A stretch of DNA of 16,457 nt, taken from positions 1 through 16,457 of the forward strand of contig VXPN01000010.1 of NCBI GenBank assembly GCA_009839535.1, given 5' to 3'. Both the position numbers and the translations under genes were made by a program. The notes beneath the pieces are model-generated. The model did no database searches. It was not told the origin of the DNA and saw only the letters and a program-made list of their open reading frames with translations. This stretch comes from Boseongicola sp. SB0662_bin_57 (GTDB lineage: Bacteria > Pseudomonadota > Alphaproteobacteria > Rhodobacterales > Rhodobacteraceae). This document shows positions 7,007 through 14,635 of the stretch, piece after piece (position 1 is the stretch's first letter; each line of letters starts with the position of its first letter).

Positions 7007-8110
7007 ATGAGCCAAGGTGACCTTCTGCACGTCGTGACCGGCGACGACATCGGAGAGCGCCGCAGGTTCATCGGCAAGGCCCTTGTCTGGGGGTCTTTCG
7101 CGGTCATGGTCGCGGCATTCGCCTGGTGCGCCATGGCACGCACAGGATACCTGGCCTGGGAACTGGCGAACTGGCGTGTGGCACTCTATGCCTACCTGCT
7201 CTGGGCAACCTGCCTGTGCATAGCGCAAGTCGTGCTCCACGGCGAACAGGGGAAGCGAACGCTGTTCGTGCTGCCCGCAACGCTGTTTGTCGTTGCAATG
7301 GTGATCTTTCCGCTGATTTTCGCGCTGACGCTTGCCTTCTCGAACTGGAATCTTTCGGCATTCGAGGGGCCGAGATTCAACGGTTTCGACAACGTGCGGC
7401 AGATGTGGACCGATCCGTTCTACTGGAACGCACTGAAGAACATGGTCTACTACACGCTCGCGATACTCGTGGAATACTCCATCGCCTTCGGCCTGGCGCT
7501 GATCCAGGCGAGCCAGATCCGGGCGCGGAAGTTCTTTCGCGTCGCGTTCCTGATGCCGCTCATGCTGTCGCCCGTGGCCGTGTCCTGGATGGTCGGCAAG
7601 TCAATGCTGGAAATCCGGTTCGGGCCGATCTCGCGGCTGGCGCGCTGGCTGGGCTGGGACCGGCCGAGCTTCTTCGGCGATCCCGAGATCGCCCGGCTGA
7701 CCATCATGATCATGGATGCCTGGACGTTCATTCCCTTCATGATGATCATGCTGCTCGCCGGACTCCAGGCGATCCCGCGCGAGGTTCAGGAGGCCGCCCG
7801 TGTCGACGGCGCCAGCGGCTGGCGGAGCTTCTGGGAAGTGACGTTTCCCCTGATGCTTCCCGTCTCGCTGACTGCGATCCTGATCCGCATCATCTTCAAG
7901 CTGAAGCTGGCCGACATCATCATCAATGTCACGTCCGGCGGTCCTGGGGGCGCGACGGACAGCGTGACAAGCTTCATCTTCCGCGAGTATCGGGACCGCT
8001 CCAACGTGGGCTACGGAACGCTGCTCGCGATCGTCTACCTCGTGCTGATCGTCATCGCGATCACGGTCTTCATGAAGGCGGTCGACCGCTGGATGAACCC
8101 GAGGCACTGA
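7007..8110 (+). CDS. Sugar ABC transporter permease (MalF/UgpA-like)
   Basis: The 367-residue integral membrane protein has about eight hydrophobic helices. Two extra ones lie at the N-terminus (residues about 24-45 and 57-77), followed by the six-helix core of CUT1 permeases. The cytoplasmic EAA loop that docks on the ATPase is clear: QEAARVDGASGWRSFWEVTF from residue 261, followed by PLMLP. It pairs with the next gene product to form the channel. The ATG at 7007 has only a weak upstream site (GAGCCGGA). Expression relative to the binding protein is probably lowered by the hairpin just upstream. The family call is certain; the substrate is unknown. Confidence 0.93.
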   Translation: MSQGDLLHVVTGDDIGERRRFIGKALVWGSFAVMVAAFAWCAMARTGYLAWELANWRVALYAYLLWATCLCIAQVVLHGEQGKRTLFVLPATLFVVAMVIFPLIFALTLAFSNWNLSAFEGPRFNGFDNVRQMWTDPFYWNALKNMVYYTLAILVEYSIAFGLALIQASQIRARKFFRVAFLMPLMLSPVAVSWMVGKSMLEIRFGPISRLARWLGWDRPSFFGDPEIARLTIMIMDAWTFIPFMMIMLLAGLQAIPREVQEAARVDGASGWRSFWEVTFPLMLPVSLTAILIRIIFKLKLADIIINVTSGGPGGATDSVTSFIFREYRDRSNVGYGTLLAIVYLVLIVIAITVFMKAVDRWMNPRH

Positions 8111-8111
8111 G

Positions 8112-9029
8112 ATGGCCGAACAGATCTTTCACGACCATTCCAGCGACCTGTCGTTCAAGGCAAAGTGGTATGCGGGCCGCGTCGCGGTCTATGGCATCCT
8201 GATCTTCTGGACAGTCGTCTGCCTGTTTCCGATCTACTGGACCGTCTCAACGAGCTTCAAGCTGGCTCCCAACGTCATGCAGGGGCACATGATCCCCTTT
8301 GTCGACTTCTGGCCGGCCTGGAAGGGCTGGGACAGTCTCGGCCTTTCGCCAAGACTGATCGGGCAGGAATCCACCGTGCGCGAGGAATTCCTGAAGCGCT
8401 TCACCAATTCGGCGATCACCAGCGTTTCGGCCTCGGTCCTGGCGGTCGTCCTCGGTTCGCTTGCCGCCTACGGCCTCAGCCGGTTCCGCTACAAGTTCGG
8501 CTTCATGCGGAATCCGGACATCTCGTTCTTCTTCCTCAGCCAGTTGATCCTGCCACCGGTGGTGCTCGCCCTGCCATTTCTCGTGCTCTACCGTTCGCTC
8601 GACCTGCTTGACACGCGAATAGGCCTGATTCTCCTTTACACGCTGACGGTGCTTCCGATCGTCATCTGGATCATGCGCGACCAGTTCCAGTCGATCCCGG
8701 TGGAACTTGAGGAAGCTGCGCTCGTGGACGGGCTCTCGATCTGGCAGGCGTTCCTGACGATCGTCATGCCGATCGCGCTTCCCGGCATGGTCGCGGCCTT
8801 CATCCTGTCTCTTGTCCTGACGTGGAACGAATACTTCTTCGCCGCGCTGCTGACCTCTACCGACGCCAAGACGCTGCCGGTGATGGTGGCGAGCCAGACC
8901 GGCAGCCAGGGGATAAACTGGTGGGCGATGGCAGCGCTCTCGACCGCCGCGATCGTTCCGCTGATCATCATTGGCGTGGTTCTCGAACGCTTCATCATCA
9001 AGGGGATGGCCGCAGGCGCGGTGAAGTGA
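8112..9029 (+). CDS. Sugar ABC transporter permease (MalG/UgpE-like)
   Basis: The 305-residue protein has the six-helix topology of MalG-type permeases: a first membrane helix at about residues 24-45 ending in FPIYWTVSTSFK, a periplasmic stretch to about 96, then TNSAITSVSASVLAVVLGSLAAYGLSRF-type text. The EAA loop is EEAALVDGLSIWQAFLTIVM from residue 200, followed by PIALPG. It starts one base after the stop of the first permease (TGAgATG), with GAGG upstream, so the two are translationally coupled and form the heterodimeric channel. It ends the rightward operon, with a hairpin starting at its stop codon. Confidence 0.93.
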   Translation: MAEQIFHDHSSDLSFKAKWYAGRVAVYGILIFWTVVCLFPIYWTVSTSFKLAPNVMQGHMIPFVDFWPAWKGWDSLGLSPRLIGQESTVREEFLKRFTNSAITSVSASVLAVVLGSLAAYGLSRFRYKFGFMRNPDISFFFLSQLILPPVVLALPFLVLYRSLDLLDTRIGLILLYTLTVLPIVIWIMRDQFQSIPVELEEAALVDGLSIWQAFLTIVMPIALPGMVAAFILSLVLTWNEYFFAALLTSTDAKTLPVMVASQTGSQGINWWAMAALSTAAIVPLIIIGVVLERFIIKGMAAGAVK

Positions 9030-9059
9030 CAAGGCGAACGACCGGCGCGGACGCCTTGT
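9029..9059 (+). terminator. Hairpin at the stop codon of the permease operon
   Basis: ACAAGGCG (9029-9036) and CGCCTTGT (9052-9059) form an 8-bp perfect stem around a 15-base loop, beginning at the last base of the stop codon. There is no U-run, so it is a weak intrinsic terminator or a 3'-end stabiliser. The rest of the convergent region to 9281 holds no gene. Confidence 0.45.
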
Positions 9060-9259
9060 GCCGAAACCGTCGATCAATCAAGACCCATGACCACGAGGAA
9101 GGGATCGAGCCGAACCGCCGCCCGAACATGACCCTCCGCGGGAAACACGAATGGAAGCAAGTGTCCGGGATCGCGTTGCGCTTCCCTGAACGGGCGAACC
9201 AAGCCTTGCCCGGGGGGTCTGGACCGTCACCACGTCAGGGCGTGTTTGGCCTCCCGGAA

Positions 9260-9272
9260 TCCGAAGTTCGGA
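9260..9272 (-). terminator. Short perfect inverted repeat downstream of the FGGY kinase gene
   Basis: TCCGAA-g-TTCGGA lies ten bases past the kinase stop on the minus strand. As RNA the stem would lose its innermost pair to leave a loop, and no U-run follows. It may mark the 3' end of the five-gene operon, but support is slight. Confidence 0.25.
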
Positions 9273-9281
9273 ATGACGCCG

Positions 9282-10796
9282 CTACTGGCCTGCCGACTCC
9301 AGGTCCTCGCTCAATTCGGCCGCGATGTCCTTCGTCTGCTCGTAGAGACGCAAGAAGCGCCGGTAGTGACGGTCATGCATGGCCAGGCGCTGCGGAGTGA
9401 CTGTCTCCGCCGGCGGATTCCAGGCAGCAATGTCCGTCCATTCAACCTGCCCGACGGCAACCGCTGCGAGGAATGCGTCGCCATAGCTGGCGCCAACCGA
9501 GATCGTGCTGACGATCTGGGGCACGTCGCCGAAATCCGAGGTTGACTGCAGCCAGAGCGGATTCCGGGTGCCTCCGCCAACAGCCAGGACGCGGTCCGGG
9601 TTCGCGCCAACGTCTCGGTAGGTCTCGATCACGTGGGCCGTGCCCATGGCGATGCCTTCGATCATTGCGCGGCAAATGTCGCCCCTTGCGTGGGTCAGGT
9701 TCAGCCCGAAAAGGACGCCCTTCGCCCTCGGGTCGTGAATCGGCGTACGCTCGCCCGAGAAATAGGGGAGCATTATCAGGCCGTTGGCGCAGGGTGGCGA
9801 TTCAGCGGCCTCGGAAGCAAGCCTGGGAAACGCCTTGTCGCGATCGAGTTCCCTGGCGAACTGGTCGCGAAACCAGTGGGTGAGCGTGCCCGAGGTTGCG
9901 AGTCCCGCCATGGATGCGTGCTGGCCGGGGACAAGCCAGGGAGCATACCAGAGACGCGGGTCTCGCACCGGTGCGCCGGTCACCTGGATGACGAAGATGG
10001 TCGAGCCATACATCATCATCATGTCGCCAGGACTGCGAACGCCTACGCTGACGGCTTCCGCCGCCGCATCGATGGTGCCACAAGTGACGGGCGTGCCTTC
10101 GGCGAGGCCGGTTTCGGCCGCGGCCCGGGCGGTGACGAAGCCCGCGATCTCGCTGCTCCAACACAGCTTCGGCAGCCGATCAACCGGAATGATCTCGCCG
10201 GTCAGCGTGTCCGACCAGCCCAGCTTGCCCACGTCGTAGAGCGGGCTGAAATTTGCAGCCGTATAGTGGTCGATTGCGTATTCGCCGGTCAGGCGGTGCG
10301 TGATGAAACTTGTCGAGGTCAGTATCTTGTGCGTCCTCGCATGCAAGTCAGGATGGTTTCGCTTGAGCCAGAGGACTTTCGGCCCAACCGATTGCGACGT
10401 CAGGGCGTTGCCGCAGGTTGCGAGGATTTCGTCCTCGCCGATCGCGGCGTTGAGGTAGGCGATCTCCTTCTCCGCCCTGGTGTCCACGCCGTACAGGACC
10501 CCGTTCATCAGCGGCATTCCATCGGCATCGACGGGCAGCATGCAGGGACCGATGGCTGAGACCGCGAGCGCAGCGACATCGTCGGGCTCGATGTCGCTCG
10601 CTGCAATGAGCTGACGGATGAGTCGCACCGTATCGCCCCACCAGTCCTCCTCGGGCCGATGCTCTGCCCAGCCCGGTCGGGGCACGAGCATTTCGTGCGG
10701 ATGCGCGGCCTGGGCAACAATCCTGCCAGTGCGGACGCACACCAACGCTCCCTTGGATTCGTAGGTCCCTATGTCGATGCCGAGCGTGTAGGTCAT
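9282..10796 (-). CDS. FGGY-family carbohydrate kinase (xylulokinase-like)
   Basis: The 504 residues have the normal length and two-lobe fold of FGGY kinases. Visible landmarks are the phosphate-1 loop GIDIGTYESKG (6-16), the first-domain segment GVLYGVDTRAEKE (99-111), the catalytic-base region CGTIDAAAEA (239-248, Asp243), a glycine turn YGSTIFV (263-269), the signature-2 region YFSGERTPIHDPRAKG (345-360) and the adenosine-binding GGGTRNP (407-413). The family transfers ATP phosphate to ketoses or polyols such as xylulose, ribulose, fuculose or glycerol. Which sugar is used here is not clear. It is the last gene of the five-gene operon, 18 bases after the M42 gene. It probably phosphorylates the ketose made by the operon's isomerase. 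Confidence 0.92.
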   Translation of the reverse strand: MTYTLGIDIGTYESKGALVCVRTGRIVAQAAHPHEMLVPRPGWAEHRPEEDWWGDTVRLIRQLIAASDIEPDDVAALAVSAIGPCMLPVDADGMPLMNGVLYGVDTRAEKEIAYLNAAIGEDEILATCGNALTSQSVGPKVLWLKRNHPDLHARTHKILTSTSFITHRLTGEYAIDHYTAANFSPLYDVGKLGWSDTLTGEIIPVDRLPKLCWSSEIAGFVTARAAAETGLAEGTPVTCGTIDAAAEAVSVGVRSPGDMMMMYGSTIFVIQVTGAPVRDPRLWYAPWLVPGQHASMAGLATSGTLTHWFRDQFARELDRDKAFPRLASEAAESPPCANGLIMLPYFSGERTPIHDPRAKGVLFGLNLTHARGDICRAMIEGIAMGTAHVIETYRDVGANPDRVLAVGGGTRNPLWLQSTSDFGDVPQIVSTISVGASYGDAFLAAVAVGQVEWTDIAAWNPPAETVTPQRLAMHDRHYRRFLRLYEQTKDIAAELSEDLESAGQ

Positions 10797-10814
10797 GGAT
10801 TCAGGTCCCGGCCG

Positions 10815-11888
10815 TCAATCGCGCGAAGTGCTGAAATCCGGGCCGATGCGGGCCAGCGCGGCGACCAGGAGCCTGCACAATGCGTCAAGATCGCGAAGGT
10901 CCACGACCTCGCGCGCAGAATGCGAATACCGCATGGGGAATCCAACGTCGATTGACGCGACACCTTCGCCGACAAGCTGGACATGGGACAGGTCCGTCAG
11001 CACGCCGGTTTGCGCGCTGCGCTGGAGCGGCACGTCGATTGCGCCAGCGGCGTCTTCGAAGAGCCGGACCATCGCCGGGTGCGGAATCACGCCGTTGAGA
11101 GTGCCGCGCCCATGGAAGCTGTAGAGACCGATGCCCGGCCCGTGACCCAGCCGCATCTCGCCGCGATCGACCATGTCGGGCGTGTCGGTGGCAAGCATGA
11201 GGTCGACCTGAATGGCGATGTCCGGCAACAGGCGCTGCGCCAGCGGCTGTGCGCCTCGCAGGGTGAATTCCTCCTGCGTCGAAAAGGCGACGTGAACGGT
11301 CGGGCCGTGGCTGCGGCCTGCAAGCATTTGGGCCACCTCGATCAGGACGGCACAGCCGGCCCGGTCGTCTATCGCCGGACCGGTCACGCGGTGTTCGCCG
11401 AACGCCGAAGCTCCGGGGAGGTAGACGACCGGCGCACCGATACGGACTCCGGCCTCCTCGGCCGCCTTGCGGGTGTCGAAGCCGCAGTCGACGTAGAGGT
11501 CGGCACAGCGGACAACCGTGTACTTCTCGTCCGGAGTCGTGGCGTGGTGACTCTTGTTGGCGATGATCCCGTTGATGTCCCGGCCTTCGCCAAGGCAGAT
11601 GGTCACCATCTGGCTGGCAAGCGCGCGCTCGGGCACGCCGCCAAGGCGCTCGAGGCGCAAGAATCCGTCGGCCTCGATCTTGCGGACCACGAAACCAAGC
11701 TGGTCCATGTGCGCGAACAGAAGCACGGTCGGCCCGCTCCCCTCAAGCGTGGTCCAGAGATTGCCCAGCCTGTCGCTCGAGCTTGGCAGCGGCCGGAGAT
11801 GATCGGCAATCCGCCGGCGCACGCGATCTTCGTGTCCCGAAAGACCCGGAACTGACATAAGATCGGTCAGAAGATCGCGGATGCTCAT
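10815..11888 (-). CDS. M42-family metallo-aminopeptidase-like hydrolase (SgcX/FrvX-like)
   Basis: The 357-residue protein keeps every dinuclear metal ligand of M42 enzymes: His60 in FAHMDQLG, bridging Asp174 in GPAIDDRAG, catalytic Glu206 and ligand Glu207 in STQEEFTLRG, Asp235 in ATDTPD, and His323 in RYSHSAREVVD. It should be an active, probably oligomeric cytoplasmic hydrolase. M42 members include tetrahedral aminopeptidases, but several (FrvX, SgcX, YpdE-like) sit in sugar operons, were once labelled endoglucanases, and have unclear roles. The ATG at 11888 overlaps the btpA-like stop as ATGA. An upstream in-frame GTG at 11897 is less likely. Its place between a SgcQ-like and a kinase gene argues for a substrate linked to the imported compound, such as an amide or acyl conjugate; that is inference. 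Confidence 0.9.
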   Translation of the reverse strand: MSIRDLLTDLMSVPGLSGHEDRVRRRIADHLRPLPSSSDRLGNLWTTLEGSGPTVLLFAHMDQLGFVVRKIEADGFLRLERLGGVPERALASQMVTICLGEGRDINGIIANKSHHATTPDEKYTVVRCADLYVDCGFDTRKAAEEAGVRIGAPVVYLPGASAFGEHRVTGPAIDDRAGCAVLIEVAQMLAGRSHGPTVHVAFSTQEEFTLRGAQPLAQRLLPDIAIQVDLMLATDTPDMVDRGEMRLGHGPGIGLYSFHGRGTLNGVIPHPAMVRLFEDAAGAIDVPLQRSAQTGVLTDLSHVQLVGEGVASIDVGFPMRYSHSAREVVDLRDLDALCRLLVAALARIGPDFSTSRD

Positions 11889-12688
11889 TCCGTGCACCTT
11901 GCCCGTCGCATGAAATCCCTCGCTCGGTCAGGGTCTACCGCTTTCCACGTGTCGCCGTCGAATTTCAGGGCCGAGCCGACAATGCAGCCGTCGGCGATCT
12001 TCAACACGTCGGCAACGGTCTCGTGCTTCACGCCGGTATTTGCCATCACCGGCGTGTCGGGAAGCACCGCCTTCACCGCTTCCAGATCTTCCATGCGCGC
12101 TGCCTCGCCGGTGATCGTGCCGGAGACAAGCACGGCGTCGGGAATCGAGGAAAAGACAGCGGAGCGAGCCCTGTCCGGAAGCGGTCGACGGTCGAGGCTG
12201 TCGGCGAATTCGGCAGAGATGTTGTAGAGCATCGCGAGCTCCGGACGCCCGAGACGGTCACGATAGCGCATCGCCTTGCCGGCATCCGGTGTCCAGGGCC
12301 CCATGTCGGAGGCGTAGGTGCCAGTGAAGATCTCCCGGCAGAATGCGGCGCCGGTGGCGGCGGCAAGTGCGACCGTCGCCATTGGATCCCAAAGCACGTT
12401 GACGCCAAACGGCACTGTGATCTCGTTCTTCAGTTGCCCGATGACGAATGCCATGGTCGCCGTGGAGGCGGTATCGACGTCGAATTCGTAGGGCCTGTCG
12501 TTCTCGTTGCCGAACATGACCGCATCGAACCCGGCGTCCTGAAGGGCGACAAGGTCTGCGCGCGCCGATGCAACAAGATCATCAATGCCGGCCGCGGCAT
12601 CATGAAACGGCGAGCCAGGCAAGGCGCCAAGGTGAACCATGCCGACAACCGGCCTGGTCGTCCCGAAGAGCGTCCGAAACCTGGTCAT
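11885..12688 (-). CDS. BtpA/SgcQ-family TIM-barrel protein
   Basis: The 267 residues match the BtpA/SgcQ family over full length: GMVHLGALPGSP (16-27), GNENDRPY (60-67), FGVNVLWDP (94-102), VLVSGTITG (186-194), NTGVKHET (217-224) and the C-terminal phosphate-loop-like DGCIVGSALKFDG (233-245). BtpA was named for a role in photosystem I accumulation in cyanobacteria. SgcQ lies in a cryptic sugar operon of E. coli. No reaction is firmly established for the family as far as I know. The barrel and its late GS turn resemble phosphosugar-binding barrels, so an aldolase or epimerase role is plausible. The ATG at 12688 has a strong GGAGGAGGG site. The stop overlaps the M42 start (ATGA). A 66-base gap separates it from the PfkB gene. 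Confidence 0.88.
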   Translation of the reverse strand: MTRFRTLFGTTRPVVGMVHLGALPGSPFHDAAAGIDDLVASARADLVALQDAGFDAVMFGNENDRPYEFDVDTASTATMAFVIGQLKNEITVPFGVNVLWDPMATVALAAATGAAFCREIFTGTYASDMGPWTPDAGKAMRYRDRLGRPELAMLYNISAEFADSLDRRPLPDRARSAVFSSIPDAVLVSGTITGEAARMEDLEAVKAVLPDTPVMANTGVKHETVADVLKIADGCIVGSALKFDGDTWKAVDPDRARDFMRRARCTE

Positions 12689-12754
12689 CGATCCCTCCTC
12701 CCCGATGCGACCCGCGGCGCAGCCGGCAACCTTTCGCCGAACGCCGGATCGCGC

Positions 12755-13636
12755 CTACCCGCGGGCAAGAAACGCCTCGACGGCCGCGTGCGTGACCTCC
12801 GGGCGCCGGTCCACGGGCGAGGACACGAGCAATCCGGCGGCAGCCTGGGCAAATCGCAGCGCCGGGCGGAGCGAATCCCCCGCCGTGAGCCGGGCGGCGA
12901 GAGCGCCCGTGAACATGTCCCCTGCCCCATGCGTGCTCACGGCCTTGACAGAAAATGCCTGATGATGCGTCATCTGGTTGTTCTCCAGCAACATCGCGCC
13001 ATTGGCGCCCTGGGTCAAGACAACGGCGCCTTGCACCATGCCGGCAAGCGTGGTGAGGGCGGCTTCCGGATTGCGGTGCCCTGTCAGGCCTTCGGCTTCG
13101 ACGAGGTTCACGACCAGCACATCGATGCGCTCAGCCAGCTCGACGGGAATCCGGCGCGCCGGCGCGGCATTCGCAATCAGCAGGGAATCAGGCGGCAGGC
13201 GGGAAGCAAAGGCAAGATTTGCGGCCTCGGGAATTTCGTTTTGGAGAAGACCTGCCAAGGGCGGTTCACGCCACGAGACTGCGCCGTCGTTGTCGAGATT
13301 TGCGCCCGGCACGATGACGGCACCGTACTCGCCAGAGGGAAGCGTGATCGCGACGCTCATGCCGGTGGGCGCGTCGGCTTCCAGAACAAGCGCATGCTCG
13401 ATGCCCGCGGCGTCCAGGGCGGCGCGGATCATCTCCGCCGCCCCGTCCCGCCCGACCCGTCCGGCCATGGCGACGCGCGCGCCCATTCGCGCAGCAGCAA
13501 GAGCCTGGTTGCCGCCCTTTCCGCCGGAGCGGTAGTCAGCGCACGTTCCGGGAAGCGTTTCGTCCAGTCTCGGCATGCGTGGTGCATCCACGACGACATC
13601 GTGGTGCAGCGCCCCAAGAACGACGATCCCGCTCAT
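12755..13636 (-). CDS. PfkB/ribokinase-family carbohydrate kinase
   Basis: The 293-residue protein has the ribokinase layout. An N-terminal strand VVLGALHHDVVVD is followed by the substrate-binding GGKGGNQA (38-45), NLVEAE (177-182) as the NxxE metal/phosphate motif, and the C-terminal anion hole with catalytic Asp240 in THGAGDMFTGALAA. The length is normal. It phosphorylates a sugar, sugar phosphate or nucleoside using ATP. One oddity is that the usual DTxGAGD reads S-T-H-G-A-G-D (234-240): the leading Asp is Ser. In ribokinase this segment helps shape the monovalent-cation site, so potassium dependence may differ. The start overlaps the isomerase stop (ATGA), so both are translated together. 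A second kinase of unrelated fold is in the same operon. Confidence 0.92.
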   Translation of the reverse strand: MSGIVVLGALHHDVVVDAPRMPRLDETLPGTCADYRSGGKGGNQALAAARMGARVAMAGRVGRDGAAEMIRAALDAAGIEHALVLEADAPTGMSVAITLPSGEYGAVIVPGANLDNDGAVSWREPPLAGLLQNEIPEAANLAFASRLPPDSLLIANAAPARRIPVELAERIDVLVVNLVEAEGLTGHRNPEAALTTLAGMVQGAVVLTQGANGAMLLENNQMTHHQAFSVKAVSTHGAGDMFTGALAARLTAGDSLRPALRFAQAAAGLLVSSPVDRRPEVTHAAVEAFLARG

Positions 13637-14616
13637 GCGCCGTAGAGTGCGCGGGAAACGATGCGCTGGCTGGCTACGGCATCCTGGCGGGAAATTGCCG
13701 CGGCAAGCTCCCTGTTTCCGCCGAGTTCCTTGGCCACGGCACGGAGTCGCTCGGCCATGCGGACGTTCGCTCGGACCTCATCGACGGGATCCAGTCCGGA
13801 GTGATCCGGGAACGTGTCGAAGTAGATCACGCCACGATAGCCGATGCGGTCCAGCTCGACGAAGAGCTCGACAGTCGCAACAGGGTGCACGGTGCCGACC
13901 ATCAAGCCGTCGTCGCGCTTGCCATAGCCATCATTCAGATGAACGCCAAGCAGGCGGGAATGGCGCGCGACCAGACTCGCGGCATGAGCCGGCATTTCGT
14001 CGGCTTGGAGGACATGGGCAAAATCGAGCGTGACGCCGACATTGGGCCGATCCAGCTCCTTCATGGCCAGAAGCGTCGTCCCGATGTCAGGCATCAGCGA
14101 ATAGGCTCGTGGATCGTTCGGCTTGCATTCGATGGCGATGTCTATTTCGCGATTGTGGTCGGCGACCTCGGCCATCGCGGAGATCGTGTCGTCCCAAGCC
14201 CGGGCATAGTCCATCTGGAAGGCATAGTCGAACCCGTCCTGTCCCATCCAAAGCGTCAACTGCCGGGCTCCCAGCCTGGCGCAGATGTCGATCGCTTCAC
14301 GCGTCTGATCGATGGCCCTTCGACGAACAGCGGGATCAGGATTCGTAAATGCGCCAATGGCATACGCAGGTTCTCCGTAGTACCGCATGGCAAGACCGTT
14401 CAGGCTCAACCCGTTGGCCGCGAGAGCGGCGCGCACCGCGTCCTCGTTGGCGGCAGAGACGTGATCGGGAAAATTGAGATCGGCAGCGTCGAGCCTGCCG
14501 ACGCGGGCGGCGAGTTCCAGCAGATGCGGCACGTCGCGGCGCTCCGGCGGAAGAGCAACCTTGAAGGCGTTCAGGCGTGCCGCATATTGCTGGCGATTCG
14601 AACGGACTGCCGGCAT
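13633..14616 (-). CDS. TIM-barrel sugar isomerase (xylose/L-rhamnose isomerase-like)
   Basis: The 327 residues form a sugar isomerase/epimerase barrel. Likely metal ligands are Glu163 (IAIECKPND), Asp198 and His201 (TLDFAH), His226 (GVHLNDG), Asp235/Asp236 (KRDDG) and Asp267 (YFDTFPD). The order E-D-H-H-D-D-D and the 35-residue E-to-D spacing resemble the two-metal site of Pseudomonas stutzeri L-rhamnose isomerase. TLWMGQDGFDY (121-131) is another barrel-mouth motif. It probably interconverts an aldose and ketose, giving the substrate of the operon's kinases; the exact sugar is unknown. The ATG at 14616 has TAGGAGA eight bases upstream; a TTG at 14640 is less likely. It is the first gene of the operon. 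Confidence 0.85.
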   Translation of the reverse strand: MPAVRSNRQQYAARLNAFKVALPPERRDVPHLLELAARVGRLDAADLNFPDHVSAANEDAVRAALAANGLSLNGLAMRYYGEPAYAIGAFTNPDPAVRRRAIDQTREAIDICARLGARQLTLWMGQDGFDYAFQMDYARAWDDTISAMAEVADHNREIDIAIECKPNDPRAYSLMPDIGTTLLAMKELDRPNVGVTLDFAHVLQADEMPAHAASLVARHSRLLGVHLNDGYGKRDDGLMVGTVHPVATVELFVELDRIGYRGVIYFDTFPDHSGLDPVDEVRANVRMAERLRAVAKELGGNRELAAAISRQDAVASQRIVSRALYGA

Positions 14617-14635
14617 CGTCCCGTCTCCTAACGTC

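Noticed and set aside
9209..9217. GC-rich run CCCGGGGGG similar to one arm of the 6954-6983 hairpin
   Set aside because: No complementary arm is nearby, so it does not form the same element.
11889..11897. GTG start adding three residues to the M42 protein
   Set aside because: The ATG at 11888 forms an ATGA overlap with the preceding stop, a common coupling arrangement, so the GTG is less likely.
12023..13645. 540-residue plus-strand open frame opposite the BtpA and PfkB genes
   Set aside because: It spans two genes with intact family motifs and the gap between them; its composition is typical of an antisense shadow.
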